The translations under genes and the position numbers were made by a program. From assembly GCF_000739655.1 (NCBI RefSeq), contig NZ_BATR01000117.1:1-64000 (forward strand): a stretch of 64,000 nt of DNA. Direction: 5' to 3'. The notes below the pieces were generated by a model. It worked only from the letters and a program-made list of their open reading frames with translations. It searched no databases and was not told where the DNA came from. Below, one piece after another: positions 25,049 through 34,133 of this stretch. Each line of letters starts with the position of its first letter. Positions within the stretch are counted from its first letter, which is position 1. Source of the stretch: Verrucomicrobium sp. BvORR106. Lineage in GTDB: Bacteria > Verrucomicrobiota > Verrucomicrobiia > Verrucomicrobiales > Verrucomicrobiaceae.

Positions 25049-28000
25049 ATGACTTCCCATCATCGTACTCTTTTCCTACTTCCGATCGCCACCGCATGCG
25101 GCCTGGCGGCCCAGGCTGCAGCCCAGGAGAAGGTCACTTACAATGACCACGTGCGTCCACTGCTGGAGAACAAGTGTTTCTCATGTCACAATCCGGACAA
25201 GAAGAAGGGCGATCTGGACCTCACCAGCTTTGCCGCCGCCATGACGGGTGGCGGGGGTGGCCCGGTGGTGAACCCGGGTGATGCGGAGGGCAGCAAGCTG
25301 GTCTCGACGACAAAGAAGACAGCGGAACCTTTCATGCCGCCAGAAGGCGCGCCGCTCAGCGCGGCGGAGATCGAGGTGCTGACCAAGTGGGTCAACGGCG
25401 GCGTGCTGGAGACCGCATCCAGCATTGCCAAGAAGGGTGCGCCCAAGAGCAACCTCTCCATGGTGGTGGCCAAGGCTGGCAAGCCGGAAGGACCCTTGCC
25501 GATGCCGGAAAATGTTCTGCTGGAACCCGTGGCCACGGCCCCGCGAACCACCGCCATCACCGCCATCGCGGCCAATCCCTGGTCGCCCCTGGTGGCCATC
25601 AGCGGTCTGAAACAGGCGCTGGTCTATGACACCAACACCCAGGTGCTGGCCGGCGTGTATCCGTATCCTGAGGGCTACATCCGCTCCCTGAAGTTCAGCC
25701 AGAACGGCGCACTCCTCATTGCTGGCGGCGGACGCGGGGGCAAGATGGGGAATGCCGTGGTCTGGGATGTGAAGACCGGCAAACGCGTGGCGGAAGCGGG
25801 CAAGGAGTTCGATGCCGTGATGAGTGCAGACATCAGCGCCAACCAGGCGATGATTGCCATCGGTAGCCCTTCCAAGAAGGTCAAAGTCTTCAACACCTCC
25901 ACCGGTGAAGAACTCTACGTCAACAAGAAGCACACGGAATGGGTGCTCGCGGTGGGCTTTAGCCCGGACGGCATTCTGCTGGCCAGCGGTGACCGTAATG
26001 GCAACGTGATGGTGACAGAGGCGGCCACTGGCGGTGAATTTTACCAGCTGGACGGGCACAAGGCGGCCTGTACCGGGGTGGCCTGGAGATCTGATTCCAA
26101 TGTGTTGGCCTCCAGCGGCGAGGACGGGAAAATCAACACCTATGAGATGGAGAACGGGAAGCTGGTGAAGAGCTGGGATGCTCATGCTGGCGGCGTCCTG
26201 GCGGTGGCATTCGCCCCCGATGGCACGGTTGTTTCCTCAGGTCGCGATGGATTGATCAAGGTCTGGGATATCAACGGCACCAAGAAAGCAGAGTCCAAGA
26301 AGCAACAAGACATCGTGACGGAAGTCGCCGGATTGTTCGACAGCAAGACCGTGGTGTCGGGTGACTGGAAAGGGGACGTGCGCCTCTGGAGTGCGGATAA
26401 GTTCGAGGAAAAGGGCGTGCTTTCCAGTAATCCTCCGACCATTGCCCAGCGCATCGTGGAGAGCGAGCGCTACGCCACCGAGCTCGTCGCGAAGGTGCCT
26501 GCGGCAGAGGCCGCGGTGAAGCAGGCTGAAGAAGCGGTGAAGGCGAAGGAGGCTCAGATCGCCGCCCTGCGGAAGCAGCTGGAGGACACAGGCGCCCAGC
26601 GCAACCAGCTGGACGGTGAGATCAAGAATTTCCCCAACACCCTCGCTGGTCTGGAGAAAGCGGTCAAAGAAGCCCAGACCAAGCGTCAGGCTCAGGCAGA
26701 TCTTCTCAAGAAGTACGAGCAACAGGTCGCCCAGCAGAAGGAACTGGAACAGCAGATTGCAAAGCTCGGCGCGGACAAGGCCAAGCTGACGGCACCCGAG
26801 CTGGCGGCACAAGTTGCGGACCTCGACAAAAAGCTGGCCGAGGCAAACGGGAAGCTGGAAGGCGTGAAGAAGGAGACAGCCACGGCCCCGCAGCCGGTGG
26901 CGGACTTCGACAAGGTGGTTAAGGCTGCGCAAGATCAGGTCGCCGCGCTGAATACGGGAAAACCGGCGAAACTAAAGGCCTTCGAGGACGCCAAGAAAGT
27001 GCTCGAAACGCTGCCTAAATCCATTGCCGAATCTGAGAAACAACTGGGGGACACCCGCAATGCCGTAGGGGGCGTGCAGGAAAAACTGAAGGCCTTGCGC
27101 GATCAGCTGGCGGTTTACCAGAAGCTGCCTTCGATGCTGCGTGCGGCCCAGTTCAACGTGAACGTTTTGGCCGAACGTGAGAAGCTTGAGAAGATGGAAG
27201 CTGATTTCGTCGGCTATCAGGAAGCCTTCAAGGACAGCGAGGCTGCCAAGGTCGCGGCGGCGGAGCGGATTGAAACGAGCAAGAAAGCCATAGCGGAAGC
27301 CACGGCAGCCCTGCCTGCGGTAGAGGCAGCCCTGGCCAAGGTGAGTGGCGAACTTCCCGGAGTGGAGAAAATTGTCGAGCCCGCCAAGGCGCAGGAGGCA
27401 CAGCTTCTGGGCCAGACCGAGGAGCAGAAGAAGGCCCAGGGGATGAAGGAGGCTGAGCTGAAGGCCCTGGAGCAGGAAAAAGCGAATCGCGTGGCGGCAG
27501 CCCAGAAGGCTGTGACGGATATCAATAACCAGATCGCGGTGCTGGCCAAGCAGCGCAATGAAGTCAACACCAAGCTGGACGCTCCAGGCAAGGCGGCTCA
27601 GGCAAAGAAGGAAGCCCTGGCCAAGGTCGAGGGTGAACTGAATGCCGCGAAGGCGACTCGTGAGGCGGCAGTGAAGGCCGACGCCACTCGTGCCGAAGAA
27701 GCTAAAACCAAGGAAGCCGCCCTGGCCAAAGTGAACGAGCGTCTCGCTGCGGCAGACAAGGCGGTGCAATCTGCCAAGTCCGCTAAAGAAGAAGCTGTCA
27801 AGGCTTTGAGCGCAGCACAAGCTGCTCAGGCGGCTGCTGAGAAAGCCTTGGCTGATGCTCCCGCTGACCAGAAGGCCGGTGCTCAGAAGCCTTTGGACGA
27901 CGCCAAAACCGCCGCAGGAGCGGCCGAGAAGAAGGCGGCTGAAGTCTCAACCCAGCTCGCTGCGGCCGAGCAGGCCCAGCAGGCCGTGAAGGGTGAGGCT

Positions 28001-28600
28001 GCGACCGCTGCGGGCCCGCTGGATGCCATCAAAAAGCTGTTGGCCGAAGGTCAGGCTGCTGTGAAGCAGTCGAGCGCCCAGGTCGAAAAGCTCGAGAAGG
28101 TGGTCGCCCAGGCTAAAGGCGAGTTTGAAGCAGCGGAGAAAGCCGCCGCGCCGTTCCGCAATCAGCAGCAGAATCTGAACAACCAGATCGCCGCCCAGCA
28201 GAAGACCCTGGCGGAGAAGCAGGCTGAGCCGGGCGAAGCGGACAAGGAGCTCGCTGCCAAGTCGCAACCCGTGCAGACGGCCTTGGCTCAAATCAAGACT
28301 GTCCTGGATCCGCTTGAAAAGCAGCTCGCTGACGTGCGGGCTCGCATTGCTGAGGACATGAAAACCGTCGAGGCGAAGCGCCTGGAAGTCTCCAAGGCCA
28401 ACATCGAAGTGGACGGCACGAAGAAACGCCAGACCGATGGGCAGAAGACCATTGAGAACTCCACCAAGGAAATCGCCGACAAGGAGAAGGCCGTGGTCGA
28501 GATCAAAGGTGAACTGGCCAAGCTGGAGCCTCAGTTGCCCGTCCAGCGCGACAAGGTGAAGCAAATGACGGAGCAGTATCTCGCCATGCTGCCGAAGTAA
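25049..28600 (+). CDS. Giant secreted cytochrome-WD40-coiled-coil protein
   Basis: An 1183-residue protein with a rare composite layout. A signal peptide (residues about 1-25, ending AAQAAAQ) is followed by PSCyt1 with CFSCH at residues 43-47. A WD40 beta-propeller spans roughly residues 165-460, with repeats such as WVLAVGFSPDGILLASG, CTGVAWRSDSNVLASSGED and VLAVAFAPDGTVVSSGRDG. From about 470 to the C-terminus is some 700 residues of Ala/Lys/Glu/Gln-rich coiled coil, broken by Pro-containing hinges. It is the last gene of the 18-28 kb cluster, 168 bp after the DUF1553 gene. PSCyt1-WD40 proteins are known in Planctomycetes and Verrucomicrobia; the very long periplasmic coiled coil suggests a structural or spanning role. 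Function unknown. Confidence 0.85.
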   Translation: MTSHHRTLFLLPIATACGLAAQAAAQEKVTYNDHVRPLLENKCFSCHNPDKKKGDLDLTSFAAAMTGGGGGPVVNPGDAEGSKLVSTTKKTAEPFMPPEGAPLSAAEIEVLTKWVNGGVLETASSIAKKGAPKSNLSMVVAKAGKPEGPLPMPENVLLEPVATAPRTTAITAIAANPWSPLVAISGLKQALVYDTNTQVLAGVYPYPEGYIRSLKFSQNGALLIAGGGRGGKMGNAVVWDVKTGKRVAEAGKEFDAVMSADISANQAMIAIGSPSKKVKVFNTSTGEELYVNKKHTEWVLAVGFSPDGILLASGDRNGNVMVTEAATGGEFYQLDGHKAACTGVAWRSDSNVLASSGEDGKINTYEMENGKLVKSWDAHAGGVLAVAFAPDGTVVSSGRDGLIKVWDINGTKKAESKKQQDIVTEVAGLFDSKTVVSGDWKGDVRLWSADKFEEKGVLSSNPPTIAQRIVESERYATELVAKVPAAEAAVKQAEEAVKAKEAQIAALRKQLEDTGAQRNQLDGEIKNFPNTLAGLEKAVKEAQTKRQAQADLLKKYEQQVAQQKELEQQIAKLGADKAKLTAPELAAQVADLDKKLAEANGKLEGVKKETATAPQPVADFDKVVKAAQDQVAALNTGKPAKLKAFEDAKKVLETLPKSIAESEKQLGDTRNAVGGVQEKLKALRDQLAVYQKLPSMLRAAQFNVNVLAEREKLEKMEADFVGYQEAFKDSEAAKVAAAERIETSKKAIAEATAALPAVEAALAKVSGELPGVEKIVEPAKAQEAQLLGQTEEQKKAQGMKEAELKALEQEKANRVAAAQKAVTDINNQIAVLAKQRNEVNTKLDAPGKAAQAKKEALAKVEGELNAAKATREAAVKADATRAEEAKTKEAALAKVNERLAAADKAVQSAKSAKEEAVKALSAAQAAQAAAEKALADAPADQKAGAQKPLDDAKTAAGAAEKKAAEVSTQLAAAEQAQQAVKGEAATAAGPLDAIKKLLAEGQAAVKQSSAQVEKLEKVVAQAKGEFEAAEKAAAPFRNQQQNLNNQIAAQQKTLAEKQAEPGEADKELAAKSQPVQTALAQIKTVLDPLEKQLADVRARIAEDMKTVEAKRLEVSKANIEVDGTKKRQTDGQKTIENSTKEIADKEKAVVEIKGELAKLEPQLPVQRDKVKQMTEQYLAMLPK

Positions 28601-28913
28601 TGGGCTTCGGCTCAGTCCGCAGTTAATCCCCGAAGGGGATTTGTAGCACAGCCCAAGGTTGGACGAGCCCTAAGCGAGTCAACCTTGGGTACCTTCCAAA
28701 AAAGGTGGTCAGGTGGGAAGGCCGACAGCGTCCGCTTTCCCTCCTACCGCCCTCAACATCTCCAGGTCGCTCCTATGCGATGTTGCACGAGTGTATAGTG
28801 GCACCTCCCGATGCCACGTGCTGACTGACGTTCCCGGCAAGATGCAGAGAACAACGCGCAAGATGCGTGCGCTCCCTTGGCTTGTCCGGTGCAGGCCCAT
28901 TTTCCCTCGAACC
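28601..28913. other. Intergenic region between convergent genes
   Basis: No gene supported. It holds the CCCAAGGTTG hairpin, a CCCC-GAA-GGGG mini-stem near 28628 and a GTGGCA/TGCCAC stem near 28798-28818. These lie between the convergent WD40 and PEP-CTERM genes and may end transcription from both sides. Confidence 0.4.
28652..28689. repeat. REP-like inverted repeat, possible terminator
   Basis: CCCAAGGTTG (28652-28661) and CAACCTTGGG (28680-28689) pair perfectly over 10 bp around an 18-nt loop. It begins about 50 bases after the giant WD40 gene. No T tract follows. The sequence looks like a dispersed REP-type palindrome, an impression not checked against the genome. Confidence 0.5.
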
Positions 28914-29741
28914 TCACACCTCGCTCTTCCTGCGGCGGCGGCAGCCCAAGCAAGCCATCGCCATCATCAGAAGGGCTCCGGTGGTCGGTTCGGGAGTGAC
29001 CGTCACTTGAATGGCGTTGATGGCTGAAAACGTACTCGTGGTCGTATTGGCGTCCGTGGTCCGAATCATGAGCGAGGAGCCGGTGAGCGTAAGATCGGCG
29101 GCATTGAGATAGCGGTGCAGAACGTAGCCCTGGGACTGGAGGCTGAACTCCTGGCTCTTGGTTGTGTTTGTATCCCAACCATTGGTCGTGGCTGCTGTTC
29201 CATCTGCATTGAGCACTCTGAATCCTGTCCAGTTTGTGCCACCATCCAGTGAGTAGTCGAAGAAACCCAGTGCGCTACCGCTATTGCGAGATGCGAGGAG
29301 ATCGATGGATACGATGTCTCCTGCAGTGAGCCCCCCAAAGGTGAGCGTGTAAGATGCGGCTGTGGTCGTGGAGTTGTTCGTGAAAAAGTTGTCGCCAGCG
29401 GCTCCGTTGGCACCTCCCGCTGCCACCCAAGTGGGCAGGTTGACCACACCAGATTGGTTTGGGTCAAAAACGGCTGTTCCAGAGTTGGCAGTATTGTCCG
29501 TAATGGTCCCCGTGACGCTGAAGGTGACGGAACTGGATTGTCCGCTAGAACTCAAGATCGTGGCACCCGTGATGTTGGTGGGTGCTGCATAGGTGTTCCA
29601 AGTCTGACCGGCAGGGAGAGGGGATCCAGCATTCTCATTGAGGTCGATCAGAAAAACCGTGGCACTCGCATTGAAGGTACAAAGGCACCACAAGCCGAGG
29701 GCGAAAATGAGAGGGGAGAGACGGCTGGCGGGGCGGATCAT
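28914..29741 (-). CDS. PEP-CTERM sorting domain protein
   Basis: A 275-residue exported protein. It has an N-terminal signal peptide (LIFALGLWCLCTFNASA) and a C-terminal PEP-CTERM sorting tail: the PEP tripeptide in VTPEPTTGALL, a short hydrophobic helix (MMAMACLG) and a basic cluster CRRRRKSEV. This tail targets proteins to exosortase for processing and surface anchoring or release into the matrix. The body is Thr/Ser/Asn-rich beta sandwich-like sequence. No exosortase gene is in the window. The ligand or role is unknown. The gene stands alone and is convergent with the WD40 gene. Confidence 0.85.
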   Translation of the reverse strand: MIRPASRLSPLIFALGLWCLCTFNASATVFLIDLNENAGSPLPAGQTWNTYAAPTNITGATILSSSGQSSSVTFSVTGTITDNTANSGTAVFDPNQSGVVNLPTWVAAGGANGAAGDNFFTNNSTTTAASYTLTFGGLTAGDIVSIDLLASRNSGSALGFFDYSLDGGTNWTGFRVLNADGTAATTNGWDTNTTKSQEFSLQSQGYVLHRYLNAADLTLTGSSLMIRTTDANTTTSTFSAINAIQVTVTPEPTTGALLMMAMACLGCRRRRKSEV

Positions 29742-30071
29742 GACTGGCGAACAAAGGAGCTAAAATTCGCAAACCATAAAAATGACATCTGGCAGTCGCA
29801 TCGTAAATCCTTTTTGGGTACCACAAGCACCTTAGGAGAGCATCCGGTCGCCGCTTAGCCAGTGTCATAGGGAAAAAATCGCCCGTCTGCTCCTGAAGCA
29901 GGTGCGTATTTCATCAGGCGAGGGACGGAGGGCATTCCGCGGAATCGCGGTTTTGCGTCTGGAAAAGTCGTGAGGCACGTCTTCATGCCCTGTATACTAC
30001 CCATTTTCCAGTTCACGACGGCTCGATGAGAACCCGTCTTTCAGGACCTCTGACCGCTATCATCCAACCCT
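29742..30071. other. Divergent intergenic region
   Basis: No gene supported. It should contain promoters for the PEP-CTERM gene (minus) and the thioredoxin gene (plus). TATACT near 29993 is a fair -10 for the plus strand, without a clear -35. Confidence 0.35.
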
Positions 30072-30896
30072 ATGAAATCGAAATCTCTACTCATGTTTGC
30101 GGCCTTGGCCGGGCTCACATTGGCTCCCCACATGATGGCCGCGATCATCAAAGAAGAAATGGTCAAGATCGTTGGTCAGGTGCAGCAGAAGGCGGCAGCT
30201 GGGAAGTCCACCGCAGAGGATCTGAAGGCGGAGATTGAAGCCTTTGATGCTCTCCTCGCTCAGCACAAGGATGAGAAGACGGACGAAGTGGCCAACGTGG
30301 CCATGATGAAGGCGATGCTGTATGCGCAGATCATCGAAGACGAGGACACGGCCATCAAACTGCTTGGAAAGGTGAAGGCCGACTACCCTGAAACCAAGCC
30401 AGGCCAGCAAGTCGACAAAGTGCTGGCGGCCATTGAGCGGGGTAAGGCCGCGAAGGAGATCAGCAAGAAGCTCGTGGAAGGCGCGGAGTTTCCCAACTTC
30501 GAAGTGAAAGACCTGGAGGGTAAGCCGTTGTCCGTGGCTGGCCTAAAGGGCAAGGTCGTCCTGATTGATTTCTGGGCCACCTGGTGTGGGCCGTGCGTTC
30601 ATGAGATGCCGAACGTGATCAAGGCCTATGAGAAGTTCCACGATCAGGGGCTGGAGATCATTGGTGTCAGTCTCGATCAAGATCGCGCCGCGCTTGATGC
30701 CTTTCTGAAGGAGCACAAGATGACCTGGCCCCAATACTTCGACGGCAAAGGCTGGGGGAACGAAGTTTCCGGGAAGTACGGCATTCAGGGCATTCCGGCT
30801 ACATTTCTGCTGAATCGCGAAGGGAAGATTGCCGGCAAAGACCTCCGGGGCGAACAACTCGCGGCCGCGATCGAGAAGGAAATTGGCAAGAAGTAA
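30072..30896 (+). CDS. TlpA/ResA-like thioredoxin-fold protein
   Basis: A 274-residue exported thiol-disulfide protein. A signal peptide (MKSKSLLMFAALAGLTLAPHMMA) leads into a helical region of about 110 residues, then a TlpA/ResA-type thioredoxin domain with the active site WCGPC (Cys172 and Cys175) in FWATWCGPC, and a cis-Pro region GIPATFLLN. The TlpA family keeps extracytoplasmic cysteines reduced, for example for cytochrome c maturation, which would fit a genome rich in secreted c-type cytochromes, though no maturation genes are next to it. It is monocistronic with a downstream terminator. Confidence 0.88.
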   Translation: MKSKSLLMFAALAGLTLAPHMMAAIIKEEMVKIVGQVQQKAAAGKSTAEDLKAEIEAFDALLAQHKDEKTDEVANVAMMKAMLYAQIIEDEDTAIKLLGKVKADYPETKPGQQVDKVLAAIERGKAAKEISKKLVEGAEFPNFEVKDLEGKPLSVAGLKGKVVLIDFWATWCGPCVHEMPNVIKAYEKFHDQGLEIIGVSLDQDRAALDAFLKEHKMTWPQYFDGKGWGNEVSGKYGIQGIPATFLLNREGKIAGKDLRGEQLAAAIEKEIGKK

Positions 30897-30923
30897 CAGC
30901 TGGTCACCGACCACCTGATTTTG

Positions 30924-30955
30924 AGCTGAGATCGGATGTCCGGTCTCAGCTTTTC
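30924..30955 (+). terminator. Terminator of the TlpA-like gene
   Basis: AGCTGAGA and TCTCAGCT arms flank a 12-nt loop and are followed by TTTC, about 28 bases past the stop codon. Confidence 0.75.
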
Positions 30956-30965
30956 TATTGGGCGA

Positions 30966-31859
30966 CTAGGACACAGTTGGGTTCCGATCCGATTCCTCTT
31001 CGAAGATTTCGATTTCCCCTTGGCGGTACAGAAAGAGTTTCTGTGTCAGTCGATAGGATCCATTTTGCGAGAAGACGTCGTGGTTGATCTGATGCAGCTT
31101 CGCGATGCCCTCTCCGTCTTTGCTGCCAGTTATGACAAGCAGATCGCGAGCTGGGATGGCGAAGACGAACTCGCCGTCAACCTTTAGCCCGGGATCCTTC
31201 CAGACGAAATCCAACAGGGGAAGACTGGCTTCAAAGTTGCCGCCAGCAGCGAGCATGTAGAGGCCATTTTCGCCGTGGCACTCAATTTTGGGGAGCAGAC
31301 GCCGGAGGTTCTCACAGGCGAGATCGCGCAAGTTCCAAGATTCAATGCCCGCCTCAGCGAGGTCGCTGTGGGAGATGTAACGGATGCTGTTGTCCAAGTC
31401 CTCTGCATAGAGGATGACTAACTCGCTGTTGAGTCCTTCAACGATGTGCTCTGGAGGTTCGCCGTCCCCACGTGTTGCCAGGCTGGCCCGTGTTTCCTCG
31501 ATCCACGCACGGTCTTTGACGATTGGAACAATGCGGGAGGGATCCAGCTTCTTGTCCTGGAGATCGAGCAAGTCAAAGATGGTGAGGGTGAACTTTTCGA
31601 AGATCGTCGCCTTGTCTCCAGGGGCTTGCTTGTACACGTCGTAGACATTGTGCAGGAAGGTGCTCACGGCGGGCTGCCCCTCCCGGGCAACGCGGAGTTC
31701 CAAGTCCTGCACCACTTCGATCGTGAGTTCGGGATGGGTGTTTTGTAACGTGTTGACGTAGTCCTCCGTGAACTCTGCTGGAGTGATCAGGCGTGAATTC
31801 GACGAGCCGGGGGCTGGGGTGGATGGTGCAAAGAGTTTGGCGATGAGACGCTTGAGCAT
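30966..31859 (-). CDS. DUF1444-like protein
   Basis: A protein of about 297 residues resembling the DUF1444 (YtpQ) family: RIVPIVKDRAWIEE, YAEDLDNSIRYISHSDLAEAG and the DLACENLRRLLP helix match its typical segments. No signal peptide or membrane helix. I take the ATG at 31859 (MLKRLIAKLF); a TTG at 31901 in the same frame would add 14 poorly conserved residues. It is followed upstream by another small minus-strand gene with a 65-bp gap. DUF1444 function is not established; in some genomes it occurs in accessory or secretion-related neighbourhoods. Confidence 0.75.
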   Translation of the reverse strand: MLKRLIAKLFAPSTPAPGSSNSRLITPAEFTEDYVNTLQNTHPELTIEVVQDLELRVAREGQPAVSTFLHNVYDVYKQAPGDKATIFEKFTLTIFDLLDLQDKKLDPSRIVPIVKDRAWIEETRASLATRGDGEPPEHIVEGLNSELVILYAEDLDNSIRYISHSDLAEAGIESWNLRDLACENLRRLLPKIECHGENGLYMLAAGGNFEASLPLLDFVWKDPGLKVDGEFVFAIPARDLLVITGSKDGEGIAKLHQINHDVFSQNGSYRLTQKLFLYRQGEIEIFEEESDRNPTVS

Positions 31860-31924
31860 GCGGCGCGTTGAAGGGCTGGGATTAGAGTCTTTTGAGGCCA
31901 ACCAGGGGTGCTTTTTGTTGTGGG

Positions 31925-32473
31925 CTAGTTCTTCCAGTCAACACTGTTGATGGTGCGAATGATCCCCTGGGAATCGAAGAGCAGCTCAAAGTCATAGATG
32001 TGGGAAAATTCTGACTTGGGTATTCCGATATAGAAGCGGTATCCGTACTCAACGGGAGCAGCCGGCTCTGCAAAGGCGTCCCGACCGCCCCCCTTGATGA
32101 TCTGATAGGTGATGTCGCCGTGGGCGAGGAGGCCGGGGTAGCTGAAGATGGATGCGCCTACCTTAAGGCTCTTGCGCAATTGCGGGATGATCTCACGGAC
32201 TTTTTCCAAGTTGGCGTTGGCGAACTTGAGCTGGTCTTCGGTGACTTGGGGGCCAGTCCCTTTGACCTGCGCTATGTGCCGCCACAGCGTCGTTTGGGAG
32301 GGGGGCAATTGGTCGAGCAACGCCTTTACCAGCCGGGCCTCATCGTCAGTGACTGGGGAAGCCGTACTCGGGCTTGGCTGCGTGGGTGAGGGGATCGGTT
32401 CCTTCGCTCCGACAATCGGAGCTTGGAGCAGGATGGCGGCAACGGTGAGCAGGTGGAGTGCTGCGGGATTCAT
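31925..32473 (-). CDS. Exported hypothetical protein
   Basis: A 182-residue protein with a signal peptide (ALHLLTVAAILLQAPIVGA), then a Pro/Ser/Thr-rich linker (PIPSPTQPSPSTASP) and a C-terminal domain of mixed alpha/beta character ending in SQGIIRTINSVDWKN. No lipobox Cys is visible. I do not recognise a family. The start at 32473 gives the signal peptide; an upstream in-frame ATG would add 21 charged residues. Probably cotranscribed with the DUF1444-like gene downstream. Confidence 0.62.
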   Translation of the reverse strand: MNPAALHLLTVAAILLQAPIVGAKEPIPSPTQPSPSTASPVTDDEARLVKALLDQLPPSQTTLWRHIAQVKGTGPQVTEDQLKFANANLEKVREIIPQLRKSLKVGASIFSYPGLLAHGDITYQIIKGGGRDAFAEPAAPVEYGYRFYIGIPKSEFSHIYDFELLFDSQGIIRTINSVDWKN

Positions 32474-32785
32474 TGTGGGGAGGTTGTGGTTTTTTCGATC
32501 ACAGGCGTGGCGCAGCCTTTTTGACCACAGGGGCACCCAGTCGTTCGAGCGGGAAGTGTCGGTTTGTGAGGGCGATGTCTGGTAGGGCTGCCCTCGTGGC
32601 CCCGCGGTCTTTTGGCTGGTCGGAGCGGGAAGCGGATCAAGGGACGTTTGGTGCGTGAGCAGGGCTATGAACCCCCGCCTCCTTTATTGCACGAACAAAC
32701 CTGGCCATATCTTCCTCGAACCCGCCAAGGCCAAGTCGGGGGCGTTTGCTGCTGCTCTGCTACTGCTGCTTGTCGCGAGACAACC
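32474..32785. other. Intergenic region, no gene seen
   Basis: A gap between two minus-strand genes. A plus-strand open frame runs through it into the next gene but has no family signature and would be antisense for much of its length. I see no clear promoter or terminator. Confidence 0.35.
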
Positions 32786-33649
32786 TCAAGCGTACACAGG
32801 CCTCTTGATCCAGGCGACAAAGAACCCGACGAACACTCCGAAACTGATTGCGGAGACCAGCGCGAACTCCGGCGATGCCGGATTCGGCGAGGCGTCGAAG
32901 TAAGTGTAGGTGGCCATGGCGACTGGAGACCAGATCCAGGTCAGCAGATCGCTTGAGTGAATCGCGGAACCTCCCGCACTGGCGAAGGAGGCCATGCCGT
33001 CTATAAAATGCACTCCGGCCAGAAGGAAACAACCCAGGAGGTTGAGGCCAGACCCCACAATGCAGGCCACCATTGAGAACGACCCGGGGTTGGACCGTTG
33101 AAGCTCCTGTTCCTCCTGAAGTTCGTCGGTGGTCTCGATCAAGGGGTGTCCGGACAGGGAAGTCGGATATGGATTCCCCCAATCCTTTCCGTTGGTGGAG
33201 GCGATCCAGTCGTCGTTCTCTCGGTACTCGCATAGACCGGCCGCAGCGAACTCATCGATGTCTTCGGCACCCTTGGATACCCCCATCAACTGAAGTGCCA
33301 CGGAGATGGGACCGCGGAAGGCGACGGTCGGTTCCATGATGCAGGTTCCATTCTGATAGACCGTCGCCCCTTGCTCGCCCAGCCCCCCTACATAGGCCGT
33401 CTCGATCCAGGCGACAGGTCCCTCTTTTGAGAGTTCGGTCAGGGTCTCCTTCAATCCAGAGCACAGATAGATCATTTCGTCATCGTGGACGCAGGGATCG
33501 GGAAAGAGCTCATCAAGGTGCTCGTCACTCAGCGGTAGGAAGACCAGATCATTCTTCCTGAGAGGAGTAGGACGGTGCAACTCATGTTGGGTGGCGTAGT
33601 CTGCGACGAGCCCCGCCGGTCCGATGATCCCGAAGATAGAGTGTCCCAT
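32786..33649 (-). CDS. Hypothetical membrane protein
   Basis: A 287-residue protein with an acidic soluble N-terminal domain of about 185 residues (MGHSIFGIIGP..., with several Asp/Glu-rich loops such as DPCVHDDE and ENDDW) followed by two or three membrane helices (about 205-230, SFSMVACIVGSGLNLLGCF, and about 262-282, ALVSAISFGVFVGFFVAWI). I recognise no family. The N-terminal style recalls small immunity or SMI1-like proteins but no motif proves it. Base composition is lower in GC than the housekeeping genes, in line with an accessory region. Confidence 0.6.
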   Translation of the reverse strand: MGHSIFGIIGPAGLVADYATQHELHRPTPLRKNDLVFLPLSDEHLDELFPDPCVHDDEMIYLCSGLKETLTELSKEGPVAWIETAYVGGLGEQGATVYQNGTCIMEPTVAFRGPISVALQLMGVSKGAEDIDEFAAAGLCEYRENDDWIASTNGKDWGNPYPTSLSGHPLIETTDELQEEQELQRSNPGSFSMVACIVGSGLNLLGCFLLAGVHFIDGMASFASAGGSAIHSSDLLTWIWSPVAMATYTYFDASPNPASPEFALVSAISFGVFVGFFVAWIKRPVYA

Positions 33650-34133
33650 AAAATGAAGGGGAGGTTTCTACTGCCTGTTGGTTGGTAACCCAGGACGGAT
33701 ACTGTCAAAGACTCGCAAAAACAGAGCGCCCTGCCAAGTGAAATTCGAATGCCGCCCTGGAATTGGACGTCTGGGACTTTGGGGCACTGAAGCTTACAGG
33801 TGGGGTGCCAAGAGGCGAATCGCAGTGGCACAAGTCGGTACTCTGAGAAACTCCACAAAAAGCAAAAAGGCGTACCTTGCGGGCACGCCTTTTGAAGGAA
33901 TCTGCGGGAGGAAACTGTGGGGCTTACTTCCCGGCAAACTGGACTGTACACTAAGTACAGGCGCTGCTGCCGGTGAGGCCGTTTGGCTAGGCGGAGGTGG
34001 TGACTGATTTGATGTCGAAAAAAGGTGTTAAACATTGTTCGATTGCATCGTTGTAAAAATATTGAAGGTTATATGCAGGTGCAGTCTCGCTCAGGGGCGA
34101 AAGTTGGCTTGGAAGTTCAGAATTCAACAATCC
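33650..34133. other. Intergenic region with hairpin and possible gene remnant
   Basis: No intact gene. On the minus strand at about 33926-33949 the codons read TVQFAGK then TAA, resembling the C-terminus of the isomerase at 35007 (DAQFAEK then TAA), and a terminator-like hairpin follows at a similar distance. Upstream in that frame a stop appears after a few codons, so at most a decayed 3' end remains. Confidence 0.35.
33865..33893 (-). terminator. Terminator-like hairpin
   Basis: AAAAGGCGT and ACGCCTTTT pair around an 11-nt loop; a T-rich run follows on the minus strand. No intact minus-strand gene ends here; it may belong to a decayed gene. Confidence 0.55.

Noticed and set aside
32655-32903. 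82-codon plus-strand ORF with a hydrophobic stretch
   Set aside because: Half of it is antisense to the membrane-protein gene and it has no homologous feature.
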